Assembly: GCF_030499575.1 (NCBI RefSeq)
Contig: NZ_JASTLC010000003.1
Coordinates: 1-64,000, forward strand
Direction: 5' to 3'
DNA length: 64,000 bases
DNA from: Streptomyces sp. DG2A-72
Lineage (GTDB): Bacteria; Actinomycetota; Actinomycetes; Streptomycetales; Streptomycetaceae
How positions within the stretch are numbered: the first letter of the stretch is position 1; each line of letters starts with the position of its first letter. The translations under genes were made by a program, and so were the position numbers. Under the pieces are notes generated by a model. It saw only the letters and a list, made by a program, of their open reading frames with translations. It searched no databases and was not told the DNA's origin. Below, in pieces: positions 1 to 8,450 of this stretch.

Positions 1-300
1 TATTGCTAAAGGTTAACTATGCTACCCAGTGAACCTCCTCGCAGCACCTCCTGCGGAGCGGGATATGCAGCGCTGACGCGCTGCATAGTGACGCCCTCCG
101 CTTCGCTTCGGGCGTGGCTCCGCTAACGCTCCGCCAGATTCCCGCGCAAGCACGGGAATTGAATTCCGCAAGCGGAATCCTGAATGCGCGTCAATTCGCG
201 CAAGCGCGAATTGAGGGAATCCCGCTTGCGGGATTCCTGGAGCTGGCTACGAGGGGAGGTGCACCATGCGCGGGCCTGCGTGGTGTCTGGAATTCCCAGC
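1..300. repeat. Telomere-like hairpin array at the replicon end
   Basis: Six inverted repeats follow one another: 64-87 (10-bp stem, 4-nt loop), 91-115 (6-bp outer stem), 138-159 (7-bp stem closing on GCAAGC), 163-178 (7-bp stem, AA loop), 191-214 (perfect 11-bp stem, AA loop) and 216-237 (perfect 10-bp stem, TT loop). Tightly packed palindromes with GCAAGC-type sheared turns are the hallmark of Streptomyces telomeres, where the 3' overhang folds back and is patched by terminal protein. Bases 53-62 (GCGGAGCGGG) match part of the archetypal outermost palindrome, but the rest is not the archetypal sequence. The tap and tpg homologues a few kb inside support the reading. Whether base 1 is the true end cannot be told. 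Confidence 0.72.
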
Positions 301-515
301 CACCACACAGGTAACGGAGTTGACGGACCATCCGGCCGGACGGGTGCCGGCCTCGATGTAATGACGGGTTCCGCTGCGCTCCACCCGAACCCCTCCTCAA
401 CTCCCGGAACGGCCCGATCGCGTTCACGAGTGCCTTGTCAGCATACAGGACAACCGGCCGCGATGGGGTGAGAAACAGTCATCTACCATCCTGTGGCGGA
501 AGGTTGACGCAAGAG
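301..515. other. Subterminal spacer without a convincing gene
   Basis: Between the hairpins and the first promoter I see only short overlapping reading frames on both strands. They follow the palindromes, lack a ribosome-binding site and show no family motif. A weaker near-palindrome around 287-299 continues the telomeric character. Confidence 0.5.
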
Positions 516-548
516 CGATGCATCACGGTGATGCACTGTGTAGAGTCT
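516..548 (+). promoter_or_regulatory. Palindromic operator and promoter of the ankyrin-helicase operon
   Basis: A perfect 17-bp dyad (TGCATCAC, one central G, GTGATGCA) lies at 519-535. A TAGAGT hexamer at 541-546 fits the actinobacterial -10 consensus TAGRRT. The dyad covers where the -35 and spacer would lie, so a dimeric repressor there would block transcription of the downstream operon. This is inference from layout; no cognate regulator can be named. Confidence 0.42.
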
Positions 549-615
549 GGGAACCATTAGCACCACCTGCGGCCCATTTGCTGATGGGCATCATCCATAC
601 GCGCGGAGATTTCAG

Positions 616-1005
616 ATGCCTGATCAGAACCACTGGATGGTTCCCGCTGTCGAGAGATGGACGCCTGTACATGAGGCCGTGGAAATGAGCGAATACGAGA
701 CGCTCACCGTCCTGTTAGATGCTGGAGCGGATCCTGACGAGATCTGTTTTGGTCACACGCTGCTGACCCATGCCATCGAGGTCGAAGGAGACAGTCATCT
801 TCAGTCGGGTCATCGGTTGAACACGGCTGCTACCGCGATCCTGCTGACCTACGGGGCTGATCCTCGGTTGCCGGCCCCGGGTGGCGACACGCCCTTGCAG
901 GTCGCGCGCTCCTACGACCATGAACTGGCCGAACGGCTCCTCCTGCGCTGGCTGGCGCGTGGTGAAGAGGCTGGGACCGGCAGGGAAAGCGAGGAGCGGT
1001 CGTGA
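616..1005 (+). CDS. Ankyrin-repeat protein
   Basis: This small 129-residue protein carries two to three ankyrin repeats. Segments around residues 13-40 (WTPVHEAVE...LLDAGADP), 45-80 (LLTYGADP) and 86-108 (GDTPLQVA) follow the usual pattern. The repeats suggest a protein-protein interaction role; no catalytic motif is visible. A GGAG site lies upstream of the ATG, and the stop overlaps the GTG of the helicase gene by four bases, so the two are probably translationally coupled and may act together. A TTA codon at 715-717, rare in Streptomyces, could make translation depend on bldA. The partner and function are unknown. Confidence 0.72.
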   Translation: MPDQNHWMVPAVERWTPVHEAVEMSEYETLTVLLDAGADPDEICFGHTLLTHAIEVEGDSHLQSGHRLNTAATAILLTYGADPRLPAPGGDTPLQVARSYDHELAERLLLRWLARGEEAGTGRESEERS

Positions 1006-3383
1006 AGCTGAGGAATCACCAGGTCGAGGCCGTTGACGCCATCGTGCGAGGCCTGGACGTGCCTTCGGGCGGTATCCCCGCACAGGGCCTGCGCGGACAG
1101 GTCCATGCGGCGTGCGGAACGGGGAAGACCCTCATGGCCGCGGCCGCGGCGCAGCGGATGGTGCCCCGTGGGCGGGTGCTGGTCCTGGTGCCGACGCTGG
1201 ATCTGCTGGCACAGACAGTGAAGGCGTGGCACGACGCGGGCCACAAAGGGCCGGCCGTTGCCGTCTGTTCGCTCCAGGACGACCCGGAGCTGTGGAGCAT
1301 GAAGGTGCGCGCCACCACGAACCCGATCCAGCTGGCGCTGTGGCACGGTTCCGGGCCCGTGACCATCTACGCCACCTACGCGTCGCTGGGCGTGCTGGCG
1401 GAGGCGTTCGAGGGCGTCTACGGCCAGAAGTTGGCCCCGGTGGACCTCGCGGTGGTTGATGAGGCTCACAGGACTTCGGGCTCGATGGGTAAGGCGTGGG
1501 CGGACATCCACGACCAGACCGTCATCCCCGCCTACCGGCGGCTGTACCTGACGGCCACGCCGCGGATCTGGGAGGAGCGGCTCAACCGCGAGGTCGCCGA
1601 GGAGGTCCGTGACCCGCTGCCGCGGGAGATGGCGGCCTCCATGGACGACGAGAAGGTCTTCGGACCCGTCCTCTACAAGCTCTCGCTCGCATCTGCCGTG
1701 TCCCGGGGCTTGTTGGCGCGGTATCAGATCATCGTGCTGGAGCTGAGGGATCTGGTCGTCACCCCGGAGCGGCTGATGGGTGAGGAGCGGCGCAGCGAGG
1801 AAGTGCGTGGGCAGCGGCTCGGGGCTTTGCAAGCCGCGCTGCTGCACACGATGGCGCAGCACAATCTGCAGACGTGCATCACCTTCCACCACCGGACCAT
1901 CGAGGCACAGGCGTACGCGGAGGGCCTGGAGCGGGTCGCGGCGAAGCTGCATGCCGACCAGCCCGAGACGTATCCCAAGCGCATCTGGGCGGACTGGCTG
2001 TGCGGCGAGCACATCCCCGAGCGCCGCCGGGAAGTCCTCGGCTCGTTCGGGACCACGGCGCAGCGGGCCGTGCTTTCGAACTGTCGTGTCCTGGGTGAGG
2101 GCGTCGACATCAGGGCCGTCGATAGCGTCGCCCTGTTGGACCCCAAGGGCGCGCCGCACGACATCGTCCAGGCCATCGGCCGGGCGCTTCGACAGAAGCC
2201 TGGACAAGGCAAGCTCGCCTCTCTGATCGTGCCGGTATTTCTCCAGCCCGGAGAAAAGCCGGAGGACATGTTCACCTCGGGGTCCTACCGACCCCTGGTG
2301 AAGGTTTTGGAGGGTCTGCGGGGCCATGATGAAGAGGCCGTGGAACTGCTCGCGATTCCACAGGCGCCGCAAAAGGACGTGGCGCAGCCGTCCGTGCATA
2401 TCGGTGTCGCGCCAGAAGAGGGCGAAGAAGAATCACGGTTGCTGCTCCGTTTTGCCGCCCCCAGGGATCCGGTGATGGTCGCGGAGTGGGTCAGCTTCAA
2501 CGTGATCGACACCGAACGCCAGGACTGGGCCCGCGGCTGGGCGGCACTCAAGAAATTCACCGAACGCGAGCGGCACGCCCGAGTGCCCTACGGACAGCGC
2601 GAGGGCGCGACACCACTTGGACAATGGGTCGCAGAACAACGACGCGCCTACGCAGCCGGACAGATGACCGGCCAGCGCGCGAGGCGACTGGAGCAGCTCG
2701 GCATGGTCTGGTCGCTGGCCGATGAGCGGTTCCAGGAGAACCTGGAAGCCGCAAAGGCGTACTACGACCAGCACTGGACGCTGTGCGCGCCCCGGTCCGC
2801 GACCATGCTCGACCGGCCCGTCGGGCAGTGGCTGTCCAACCTCCGCCGCCCCGGCGCCCTCGACGGCCACCCCGAGTGGAAGACGGCGCTCGAGGAGGTC
2901 GACGAGGACTGGAACCCGTCGTGGCCGGCGGAGTGGCAGCGGCACTACGCCGCACTGCGCGAGCTGGTGGCCGACGAAGAGGGCCAGGCCGACGTCTTGC
3001 CCGGCGTCACCGTCCACGGCATGGACATCGGGAAGTGGCTGGCCCGGCAGCGGACGCCAAAGTTCTGGCAGGCCCTGACGGACGGGCAGCGCGAGCGCCT
3101 GGAGCAGCTCGGCATCGTGCCGCTGGCCTCGGAGCCGGATGAGCCCGCGAAGCCGTCCACAACGCCAGCAGGGGCCTTCCAGAAGGGCGTGGCGGCCCTG
3201 GCGCAGTACAAGGCCCGCGAGGGCTCCCTGACCGTCCCACGCGGTCACGTAGAGGAGCTCCCGGACGGAACCCAGGTCCGGCTTGGAGTGTGGATCATGA
3301 ACCAAAAAGGCCGCCGCGGGAAGCTCACCGCCGACAAACTCCAGCAGCTCGCCGACCTCGGACTCGAATGGGCGAGGGCGTAG
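1002..3383 (+). CDS. DEAH-box helicase with helicase-associated (HA) domains
   Basis: This 793-residue superfamily 2 helicase has Walker A ACGTGKT at residues 37-43, DEAH at 153-156, an LTATPR motif III near 184 and a motif VI of the type QAIGRALR near 390. After about residue 500 come several helicase-associated repeats rich in W and containing LGQWVAEQR-, VGQWLSNLR- and LGVWIMNQK-type segments. This layout is common for helicases at Streptomyces chromosome and linear-plasmid ends; the terminal ttrA-type helicases implicated in conjugal transfer are one example. Position next to the telomere and tap/tpg fits such a role. Assignment to ttrA itself is not claimed. It starts with GTG overlapping the ankyrin gene. 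Confidence 0.88.
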   Translation: MKLRNHQVEAVDAIVRGLDVPSGGIPAQGLRGQVHAACGTGKTLMAAAAAQRMVPRGRVLVLVPTLDLLAQTVKAWHDAGHKGPAVAVCSLQDDPELWSMKVRATTNPIQLALWHGSGPVTIYATYASLGVLAEAFEGVYGQKLAPVDLAVVDEAHRTSGSMGKAWADIHDQTVIPAYRRLYLTATPRIWEERLNREVAEEVRDPLPREMAASMDDEKVFGPVLYKLSLASAVSRGLLARYQIIVLELRDLVVTPERLMGEERRSEEVRGQRLGALQAALLHTMAQHNLQTCITFHHRTIEAQAYAEGLERVAAKLHADQPETYPKRIWADWLCGEHIPERRREVLGSFGTTAQRAVLSNCRVLGEGVDIRAVDSVALLDPKGAPHDIVQAIGRALRQKPGQGKLASLIVPVFLQPGEKPEDMFTSGSYRPLVKVLEGLRGHDEEAVELLAIPQAPQKDVAQPSVHIGVAPEEGEEESRLLLRFAAPRDPVMVAEWVSFNVIDTERQDWARGWAALKKFTERERHARVPYGQREGATPLGQWVAEQRRAYAAGQMTGQRARRLEQLGMVWSLADERFQENLEAAKAYYDQHWTLCAPRSATMLDRPVGQWLSNLRRPGALDGHPEWKTALEEVDEDWNPSWPAEWQRHYAALRELVADEEGQADVLPGVTVHGMDIGKWLARQRTPKFWQALTDGQRERLEQLGIVPLASEPDEPAKPSTTPAGAFQKGVAALAQYKAREGSLTVPRGHVEELPDGTQVRLGVWIMNQKGRRGKLTADKLQQLADLGLEWARA

Positions 3384-3894
3384 AGGCCCGCGCGGGTCCC
3401 AACCTTCTTGAGAAGGGTTCTGGGCTACGCGATGCCGGCGCCTGCCCATCGGGCCCGGTTGGGCTTCGTGTCGGTCTCGCATCCAACCGCCACGTTGGGC
3501 ATACTGGACGGCAGGTCCGGCATGCCCAGATACACAGGGCGCCGGAGAATGGAAAAGGGAAAGGGTTAGGTAGAGGCTGAGTGAATCGGCAGAAATGGGT
3601 TTTGAGCACTCGTTTCATTAACGAGTTCTAATAACCCAGCCTGCCCAAAAAGCCGCTCAAGACCTCCCTCACCAGATCAGCCGAGTAACCCTCCAGGCTG
3701 CAATCGCACTTCTCAGGCTGCCCTTAATAAAGCTGCTCTGAAGACCCACCGGCCCGCCCAATGGCGGTGCCGGTGGTCGGCGTGCCCGCACGCTGTGGCG
3801 CTGTGCGTCGTCTCCTGTCCACTCGCCGTCGGCCAAGGCCCGGCTTGTCAGGCACGAGGCGGCGGGGCCGCTCTGTGCCAGAAGGGCGTCCCCA
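3384..3894. other. Intergenic region, no recognisable gene
   Basis: Apart from the small hairpin at 3608-3626, this 0.5-kb stretch holds only short frames without start signals or family resemblance. Its AT content is locally higher around 3540-3680, which suits a regulatory or spacer region. Confidence 0.4.
3608..3626 (+). terminator. Possible hairpin downstream of the helicase gene
   Basis: A 7-bp perfect stem (ACTCGTT / AACGAGT) with a 5-nt loop is followed by only a weak T/A tract. It lies 225 bases past the helicase stop in otherwise non-coding DNA, so it may be a terminator or just a small palindrome. Confidence 0.3.
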
Positions 3895-4260
3895 GTGACT
3901 CCGTCTGCTCTCGGTTCCCTGACCGGCCTCTTCGCCGGGCTGCCCGCAGCCTTCGCCGGAGCCCTGAGCGGCGCCCCGTGGTGGGCCGTGGGGGTGATCT
4001 TCTTGGGTGCGTATCTTGTCCTTCCGATGACAGGAATGCTCCTTGAACACGTACGGCATCGAAAAGGGAACACGGTAGACGAGAAATTCGTGGCGGCACT
4101 GGACGAGATAACTGATCCAGAGAAAAGGATCCAAGCGATTATCAATTACCGACAAGCCACTGGAGCGCCACCGCAGCCACCACCTGACCCTCCGCCGGGT
4201 TCCCTGCCACCCCACCCCTCCGGAGGCGCCGGGAGTCCCCCTCCGCCGCCAGCTCCCTGA
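3895..4260 (+). CDS. Small membrane protein with a proline-rich tail
   Basis: This 121-residue protein has two hydrophobic segments (about residues 9-26 and 29-50), a short charged region (residues 52-88, containing LDEITDPEKRIQAI) and a C-terminal tail made almost wholly of Pro, Gly and Ser. It starts with GTG preceded by GAAGGG. The order suggests a small two-pass or hairpin membrane protein with a flexible exposed tail. I do not recognise a family. It stands alone between the helicase and the tap region; a role in replicon maintenance or transfer is possible only by location. Confidence 0.55.
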   Translation: MTPSALGSLTGLFAGLPAAFAGALSGAPWWAVGVIFLGAYLVLPMTGMLLEHVRHRKGNTVDEKFVAALDEITDPEKRIQAIINYRQATGAPPQPPPDPPPGSLPPHPSGGAGSPPPPPAP

Positions 4261-4549
4261 GAGCCCTCATGGACGGCTGCGCCCCGACTGGCCGTGGGGC
4301 TGGCTGGTCCGTGATGGCAAGGTGGCCGCACCCTCGTGCGCGCGGTGGGCATGCCGATGCTCGCCCAGGGGCGTCACGCGCCGGACGCAACGGTCCCAGC
4401 ACAGCGCGGCGGCCATCGCTGGGGAGTGGTTTCGCGTCGCCCCCTTGGCCACGGAGACCACATCGTCGCTGGGTCTGCCGCATCGCGAGCCGCTACGGGC
4501 TGGAAGCGAAGGTGCTGCTGGCACTGGCGCAACTACCCGCCCCGCCACG
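4261..4549. other. Spacer ahead of the helicase remnant
   Basis: No start signal or conserved motif is visible. The reading frame that ends in the helicase remnant runs through here, but the part before about 4550 has no resemblance to the helicase, so it looks like unrelated or scrambled sequence joined to the remnant. Confidence 0.35.
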
Positions 4550-4639
4550 CTCGGAGTCTGGATCATGAATCAGAAGGGACGCCGCGCGAAGCTCACCGCC
4601 GACAAACTCGCCGCGCTGGGATTGGAATGGGCCAAGTAA
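4550..4639 (+). pseudogene. Remnant of a second HA-domain helicase C-terminus
   Basis: The 29 codons at 4550-4636 plus a TAA encode LGVWIMNQKGRRAKLTADK and then LAALGLEWAK. This is nearly the same as the C-terminal end of the helicase at 1002-3383, which has LGVWIMNQKGRRGKLTADK followed by a slightly longer ending. Nothing upstream resembles the remainder of a helicase. I read it as the end of a deleted paralogue that once stood directly before tap, or a breakpoint of a recombination between two helicase copies. Confidence 0.75.
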
Positions 4640-4702
4640 GGTTAAGGAGTGGGGTAAGTTTTTGGTTAAGCAGTATCGGGTCCTGACGTGAAGGTGCAGG
4701 TA

Positions 4703-6802
4703 ATGGCATCTGAGGAAGAGCTGTTCGCGTCCGTCGACGCACTGTTGAACGAGGAGCCGCACCTCCCGCCTCCGGCGGAGCGTGCCCGGCTGCGTGAGGC
4801 TGCCGGCATCACCCAGGCCCGGCTCGCCACCGCGTTGAAGACGACGACCCAGTCGGTGAAGAACTGGGAGAACGGCCGCAGCGAGCCGAAGTCGCCGCGG
4901 CTGGATGCCTACCAGCGGCTGCTGAACGGGTGGGCGGCGAAGTATCCCGCCCCCGGTGCAGCCCCGGCAGCCGCGCCGGCGCCAGCGGCGTCCAGTGAAA
5001 CGGCCGCGTCCGAGATGAAGACGGCAGACGCCCCGCAGGCTCTCGCCGTTCCAGCCACGGGGCCGGCCCGTCCCGCCACCCCGCCGGCCGCGGCATCGCG
5101 CCGTCCGGCCGCGAAGAAAGCGGCTCAGCCCGCAGCCAATCCGGGCTTCCCGCACGGCCCGCTCGCGGTCCTGGACGGCGACGGCTGCGCGTACGGCACG
5201 GGCGGCATCGTGCTCGACTGCCCCGCGACCACGGTGGTGGAACTGGTGGAGTGGACGCTGCGCGAGTCCGGCCTCGGTGCACCGCGCCTGCACCGCAACG
5301 GCAAGGACAGCGACCCGCTGATCGTCCTCACCGCCACAGCCGCCGTGAAGCTCGGACTGCCCGAGCGCCTGGAAGGCCACGAGCAGCGCCGCTCCCTGCG
5401 TCTGCCCGAGGATCATCCCGTGGTCAAGCAGGTGGTGAAGGCGAAGTGGCGGCTCACCCAGCGCGGGTTCGGCCCATGGGCGAGGATCTACCGCAAGGCG
5501 CAGGGCCGCGAGCGGCAGTGCGTGCAGCTCGCAGTTCTGTCCTGGGACGCACTCGATGAGCGGTCCTGGCCCGGCGTGACGGAGATGGAGCCGGCCGACG
5601 TCGCCCGCGTCCTCGGTGTCTACGCCACCCGGGTCATCACCCCGCGCGGCTCCGCCGCCGTTTCAGGGCTGGAGCTGATGACCGCGCTGCGCCCGCCCAC
5701 CCGCGCGGTGCGCGACGAAGCGAGCGGGAACTGGGTGCCCGGCCACAACCCCGGCTCGCTCGGCACGGACCCGATGGACCCGGCGCCGCCGGAGGCCACC
5801 CCTGAACATCCCGTCGTCGTGAACTCCGGCTGGAGCGGCGGCTTTCTCAACGAGGAGGCGTACCAGTGGGCGCGGCCGGTGGACCTGCTGAGCGATGAGG
5901 AGTGCACGCTGCCCTTCGCGGTCGGCCTGGATCTGAACACGGCGTTCCTCGCCGCCGCGGCCCGCCTGGTCGTCGGGCTGTCGGAGCCCGACCACTTCCA
6001 CGCCCCGGCCTTCAGCCCGAAGATCCCCGGGAGCTGGCTGGTCGATGTGTCCCACGTCGAGGTGGACCCGCGTCTGCCCTCGCCGTTCACCCCGGACGGC
6101 ACCCGGCCAGCGGGACCTGCCTGGTACCAGACGCACACCGTCGCCTACGCCCAGGAGCTCGGCTACAACGTGGAGCCCATCGAGGCGTACCTGCGCCGCG
6201 AGACCGGCGCGTACCTGGACCCGTGGCACGACCGGCTCAAGAACGCCTACGTCGACACCCTCACCGACCTCGGCGTCACCAAGGACCTGTCCAACCGCGC
6301 CTTCCTCGCCGCGATGGAGCGGCACAAGGACGTCGACCCGGCGATGGCGGCCATCCTCGCCGCCATCAAGGCCACCGTCAAGGGCGGCATCGGCAAGCTG
6401 CGCGAGCGCCCGCAAGGCAAGAAGTACAAGGAGGGCGAGCGGTGGCCTGCCCTTCAGCGGCCGACCTGGCGCCCCGACATCCGCGCCGCCGTCATCTCCA
6501 AGGCCCGCATCAACATGCACCGCAAACTGCGCAACATGGCCACGATGACGGGCCTGTACCCGCTCGCCGTACTCTCCGACTGCGTCGTCTACCCCTCGCC
6601 GGGGGAGAGCCCGCTGGACTTCCTGCCCTACGCCGCCTCCGGCAAGCCCCAGCCCGGCGGATTCCGCCTCGGACCCACCCCGGGCCTGGCGAAGCTCGAG
6701 GGCGTCCAGTCGATGCTCTGGGCCGTCGACCTGATGGAACAGGGCTACAACCCGGCCCGCCACATCAAAGGCGGCGACGCCGTCCTCGACGAAGGCGAGT
6801 AG
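4703..6802 (+). CDS. tap: Telomere-associated protein Tap
   Basis: This protein of about 700 residues starts with an XRE-type helix-turn-helix (about residues 25-75, containing AGITQARLATALKT and VKNWENGRSEP). An Ala/Pro-rich linker follows, and then a long C-terminal domain with polymerase-like acidic stretches (for example GLDLNTAF). Size, N-terminal helix-turn-helix and pairing with tpg match Streptomyces Tap, which binds the telomeric 3' overhang and recruits the terminal protein for end patching. ATG 4703 is preferred because GAAGGT lies 8 bases upstream; an in-frame GTG at 4688 would add five residues but lacks a good site. Family assignment rests on recognition and context. Confidence 0.87.
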   Translation: MASEEELFASVDALLNEEPHLPPPAERARLREAAGITQARLATALKTTTQSVKNWENGRSEPKSPRLDAYQRLLNGWAAKYPAPGAAPAAAPAPAASSETAASEMKTADAPQALAVPATGPARPATPPAAASRRPAAKKAAQPAANPGFPHGPLAVLDGDGCAYGTGGIVLDCPATTVVELVEWTLRESGLGAPRLHRNGKDSDPLIVLTATAAVKLGLPERLEGHEQRRSLRLPEDHPVVKQVVKAKWRLTQRGFGPWARIYRKAQGRERQCVQLAVLSWDALDERSWPGVTEMEPADVARVLGVYATRVITPRGSAAVSGLELMTALRPPTRAVRDEASGNWVPGHNPGSLGTDPMDPAPPEATPEHPVVVNSGWSGGFLNEEAYQWARPVDLLSDEECTLPFAVGLDLNTAFLAAAARLVVGLSEPDHFHAPAFSPKIPGSWLVDVSHVEVDPRLPSPFTPDGTRPAGPAWYQTHTVAYAQELGYNVEPIEAYLRRETGAYLDPWHDRLKNAYVDTLTDLGVTKDLSNRAFLAAMERHKDVDPAMAAILAAIKATVKGGIGKLRERPQGKKYKEGERWPALQRPTWRPDIRAAVISKARINMHRKLRNMATMTGLYPLAVLSDCVVYPSPGESPLDFLPYAASGKPQPGGFRLGPTPGLAKLEGVQSMLWAVDLMEQGYNPARHIKGGDAVLDEGE

Positions 6803-6806
6803 GCCA

Positions 6807-6890
6807 GTGCCCAACGTCGGCCCGGTGCACAAGACCTGGACCCCGCTGGTCGCCACGGGCGGCCAGAACCCCACTGTCGAGAAGGGCTGA
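6807..6890 (+). CDS. Possible 27-residue peptide between tap and tpg
   Basis: A GTG four bases after the tap stop opens a 27-codon frame (MPNVGPVHKTWTPLVATGG and onward) that ends with TGA three bases before the tpg start. It is in the +1 frame relative to tap, so it could be a coupled mini-gene or a former C-terminal extension of Tap cut off by a frameshift. The end of this frame also provides the GAAGGG site for tpg. No family is recognised. Confidence 0.3.
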   Translation: MPNVGPVHKTWTPLVATGGQNPTVEKG

Positions 6891-6893
6891 GCC

Positions 6894-7451
6894 GTGGCAG
6901 AGATCGAGGACGCCATCGAACGCGCCGACCGGGAAGCCTTCACCCGCCAGCCACCCAAGACACTCCAGGCACGCATCAACTTCCTGATGAAGCAGCTCAA
7001 GACGACCAAAGCCGTTGCCCAGGAGATCGGGGTCAGCCAGCGGTCGGTGGAGCGCTACCGCAAGGGCGAACGCAAACACCCGCCAAAGGCCATCGCCGAA
7101 CGGATCGAGGACGCCGTACGGCAGCGGTGGCAGCCCCAGGTCCGCAGACGCCGCCGCAAGCAAGCCGCCACCACCACGGGCATCACGGTGGAGACGAGGG
7201 CCAGGTTCGGCTACACCGCACCCATCGGCGCCACCGACGACGGACGCTTCCGCCGCCTCACCGTCCACCTCCCCCCCACCTACGCACAACGCCTCTTCGA
7301 CGCCCGCAACACAGGCGCCAACGACCAGCAGATGCGCGCGATCATCGCCGAAGGCTTCAAAGAGATCTACTTCCAGGACGGCGGAGCCCGCGCCATGGGG
7401 CTCTCCGACGTCACCCTCAACGACATCGACTACCTCGACCTCGACTACTAA
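6894..7451 (+). CDS. tpg: Telomere terminal protein Tpg
   Basis: This 185-residue protein matches the length and pattern of the Streptomyces terminal protein, which is covalently bound to the 5' ends and primes end patching. A helix-turn-helix-like segment (KAVAQEIGVSQRSVERYRKG) lies at residues 39-58. A basic stretch RRRRRKQ follows, then the conserved TRARFGYTAPIG at 101-112 and an acidic C-terminus. Thr114 (in IGATDDGR) falls at the position reported as the deoxynucleotidylated threonine of Streptomyces Tpg. It starts with GTG preceded by GAAGGG and lies 91 bases after tap, the usual arrangement. Confidence 0.92.
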   Translation: MAEIEDAIERADREAFTRQPPKTLQARINFLMKQLKTTKAVAQEIGVSQRSVERYRKGERKHPPKAIAERIEDAVRQRWQPQVRRRRRKQAATTTGITVETRARFGYTAPIGATDDGRFRRLTVHLPPTYAQRLFDARNTGANDQQMRAIIAEGFKEIYFQDGGARAMGLSDVTLNDIDYLDLDY

Positions 7452-7665
7452 CCTCACACCCGCCGGCGGGCCCAGCACCTCGACTGAGCCGAAGCACGAT
7501 GCTTGTCACCAAGGCAGGCGGGTTGTCACTTCGCGTCCGTGGCTGCCTCGGTGCGACTTCCGCAGTGGATGGCATCGGGTCCGATCGAACTGACACTGGC
7601 CTGCGCCTGCCGAAGGCGTCTGTGCCCCTTACCCGGCCTCCGAACCTGACGGGCAGACTGCGCTC

Positions 7666-8049
7666 ATGCAGCTCCCCGCCGAAGCCGTTACCGCCACCGT
7701 GCTGATCGAGGTCGTGCGGATCTCCGCCCTTCCCGCCAGGCGGGACGTCCCGTACCCCTGCACGGCGGTTGCCCACTGGGCCGGGAGCGAGGCCGACGCC
7801 GCCCTGGCCTTGATCGAAAGCCTGCCAGGCATTGAACAGCACCGTTGCGGCTTCTCGCCGGGCTGGAGCGTCCGGGCATACGACGACTCTCTCGATCTGG
7901 CGCTGTTCGAGGCGGCGTTCTGCTTCACCTGCCACGAGGTCCGCATGCAGGGAACCGCGGTGCCGCCCGCTCTGGCCACTCAGTTCTTCGACCCGGGCGC
8001 CCTGCCGGCCCGGACCCTGCTGTCTCTCTTCCGCAAGAAAGCTCCGTAG
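7666..8049 (+). CDS. Hypothetical protein
   Basis: This 127-residue protein has a balanced composition and actinobacterial codon use. I do not recognise it. Visible traits are a hydrophobic first half, a GFSPGWSVRAYDD segment and a central CFTCHEV that could bind metal or form a disulphide. There is no signal peptide. The upstream sequence has only a weak ribosome-binding site. It stands between tpg and a decayed lexA copy, so it may be part of the accessory load rather than telomere function. Confidence 0.5.
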   Translation: MQLPAEAVTATVLIEVVRISALPARRDVPYPCTAVAHWAGSEADAALALIESLPGIEQHRCGFSPGWSVRAYDDSLDLALFEAAFCFTCHEVRMQGTAVPPALATQFFDPGALPARTLLSLFRKKAP

Positions 8050-8119
8050 CCGACCGACTGGATGAGCATCACGACAGAGGCCCAGGACGCCTCCGTGCAG
8101 CCCGTCGGCCGCGTCATAC

Positions 8120-8450
8120 GTCCCGCTCGTCGGCCGGATCGCCGCCGAGGAATCGGTCGAGGACGTGTTCCCCTCCCCCGCCAGCTCGTCGGCGACGGTG
8201 AGCTGTTTGTGCTGAAGGTCGTCGGTGACTCGATGAGCGAGGCCGCGATCTGCGACGGCGACTGGGTCACCGTCCGCCGCCAGCCGTCGCCGAGAACGGC
8301 GACATCGTGGCCGCCACGCTCGACGGCGAGGACACCGACAAGCGCTTCAAGCGTGAGGAGGGCCATGTCTGGCTCCTCCCGCACAACTCGGCGTACGAGC
8401 CGATCCCCGGCGACAACGCGACGTGGTGGCGGTACTGCGCGCGTCTAACA
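8120..8450 (+). pseudogene. lexA: Decayed lexA C-terminal fragment
   Basis: Three reading frames together spell the LexA peptidase domain: [15 protein letters not shown], then [20 protein letters not shown] with SM after it (the catalytic Ser region), then [20 protein letters not shown] and WLLPHN (the Lys region), and finally VVAVLRA. At least three frameshifts separate them. The Ala-Gly cleavage region and the whole N-terminal DNA-binding domain are absent. It cannot encode a working repressor; a true lexA is expected elsewhere in the genome. Confidence 0.8.

Noticed and set aside
114-471. Several overlapping reading frames in the first 500 bases
   Set aside because: They run through the telomeric palindromes, show no ribosome-binding site or family motif and overlap on both strands.
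912-2399. Long reverse-strand frame of about 495 codons
   Set aside because: It is antisense to the helicase gene, whose motifs are unmistakable; long antisense frames are normal in GC-rich DNA.
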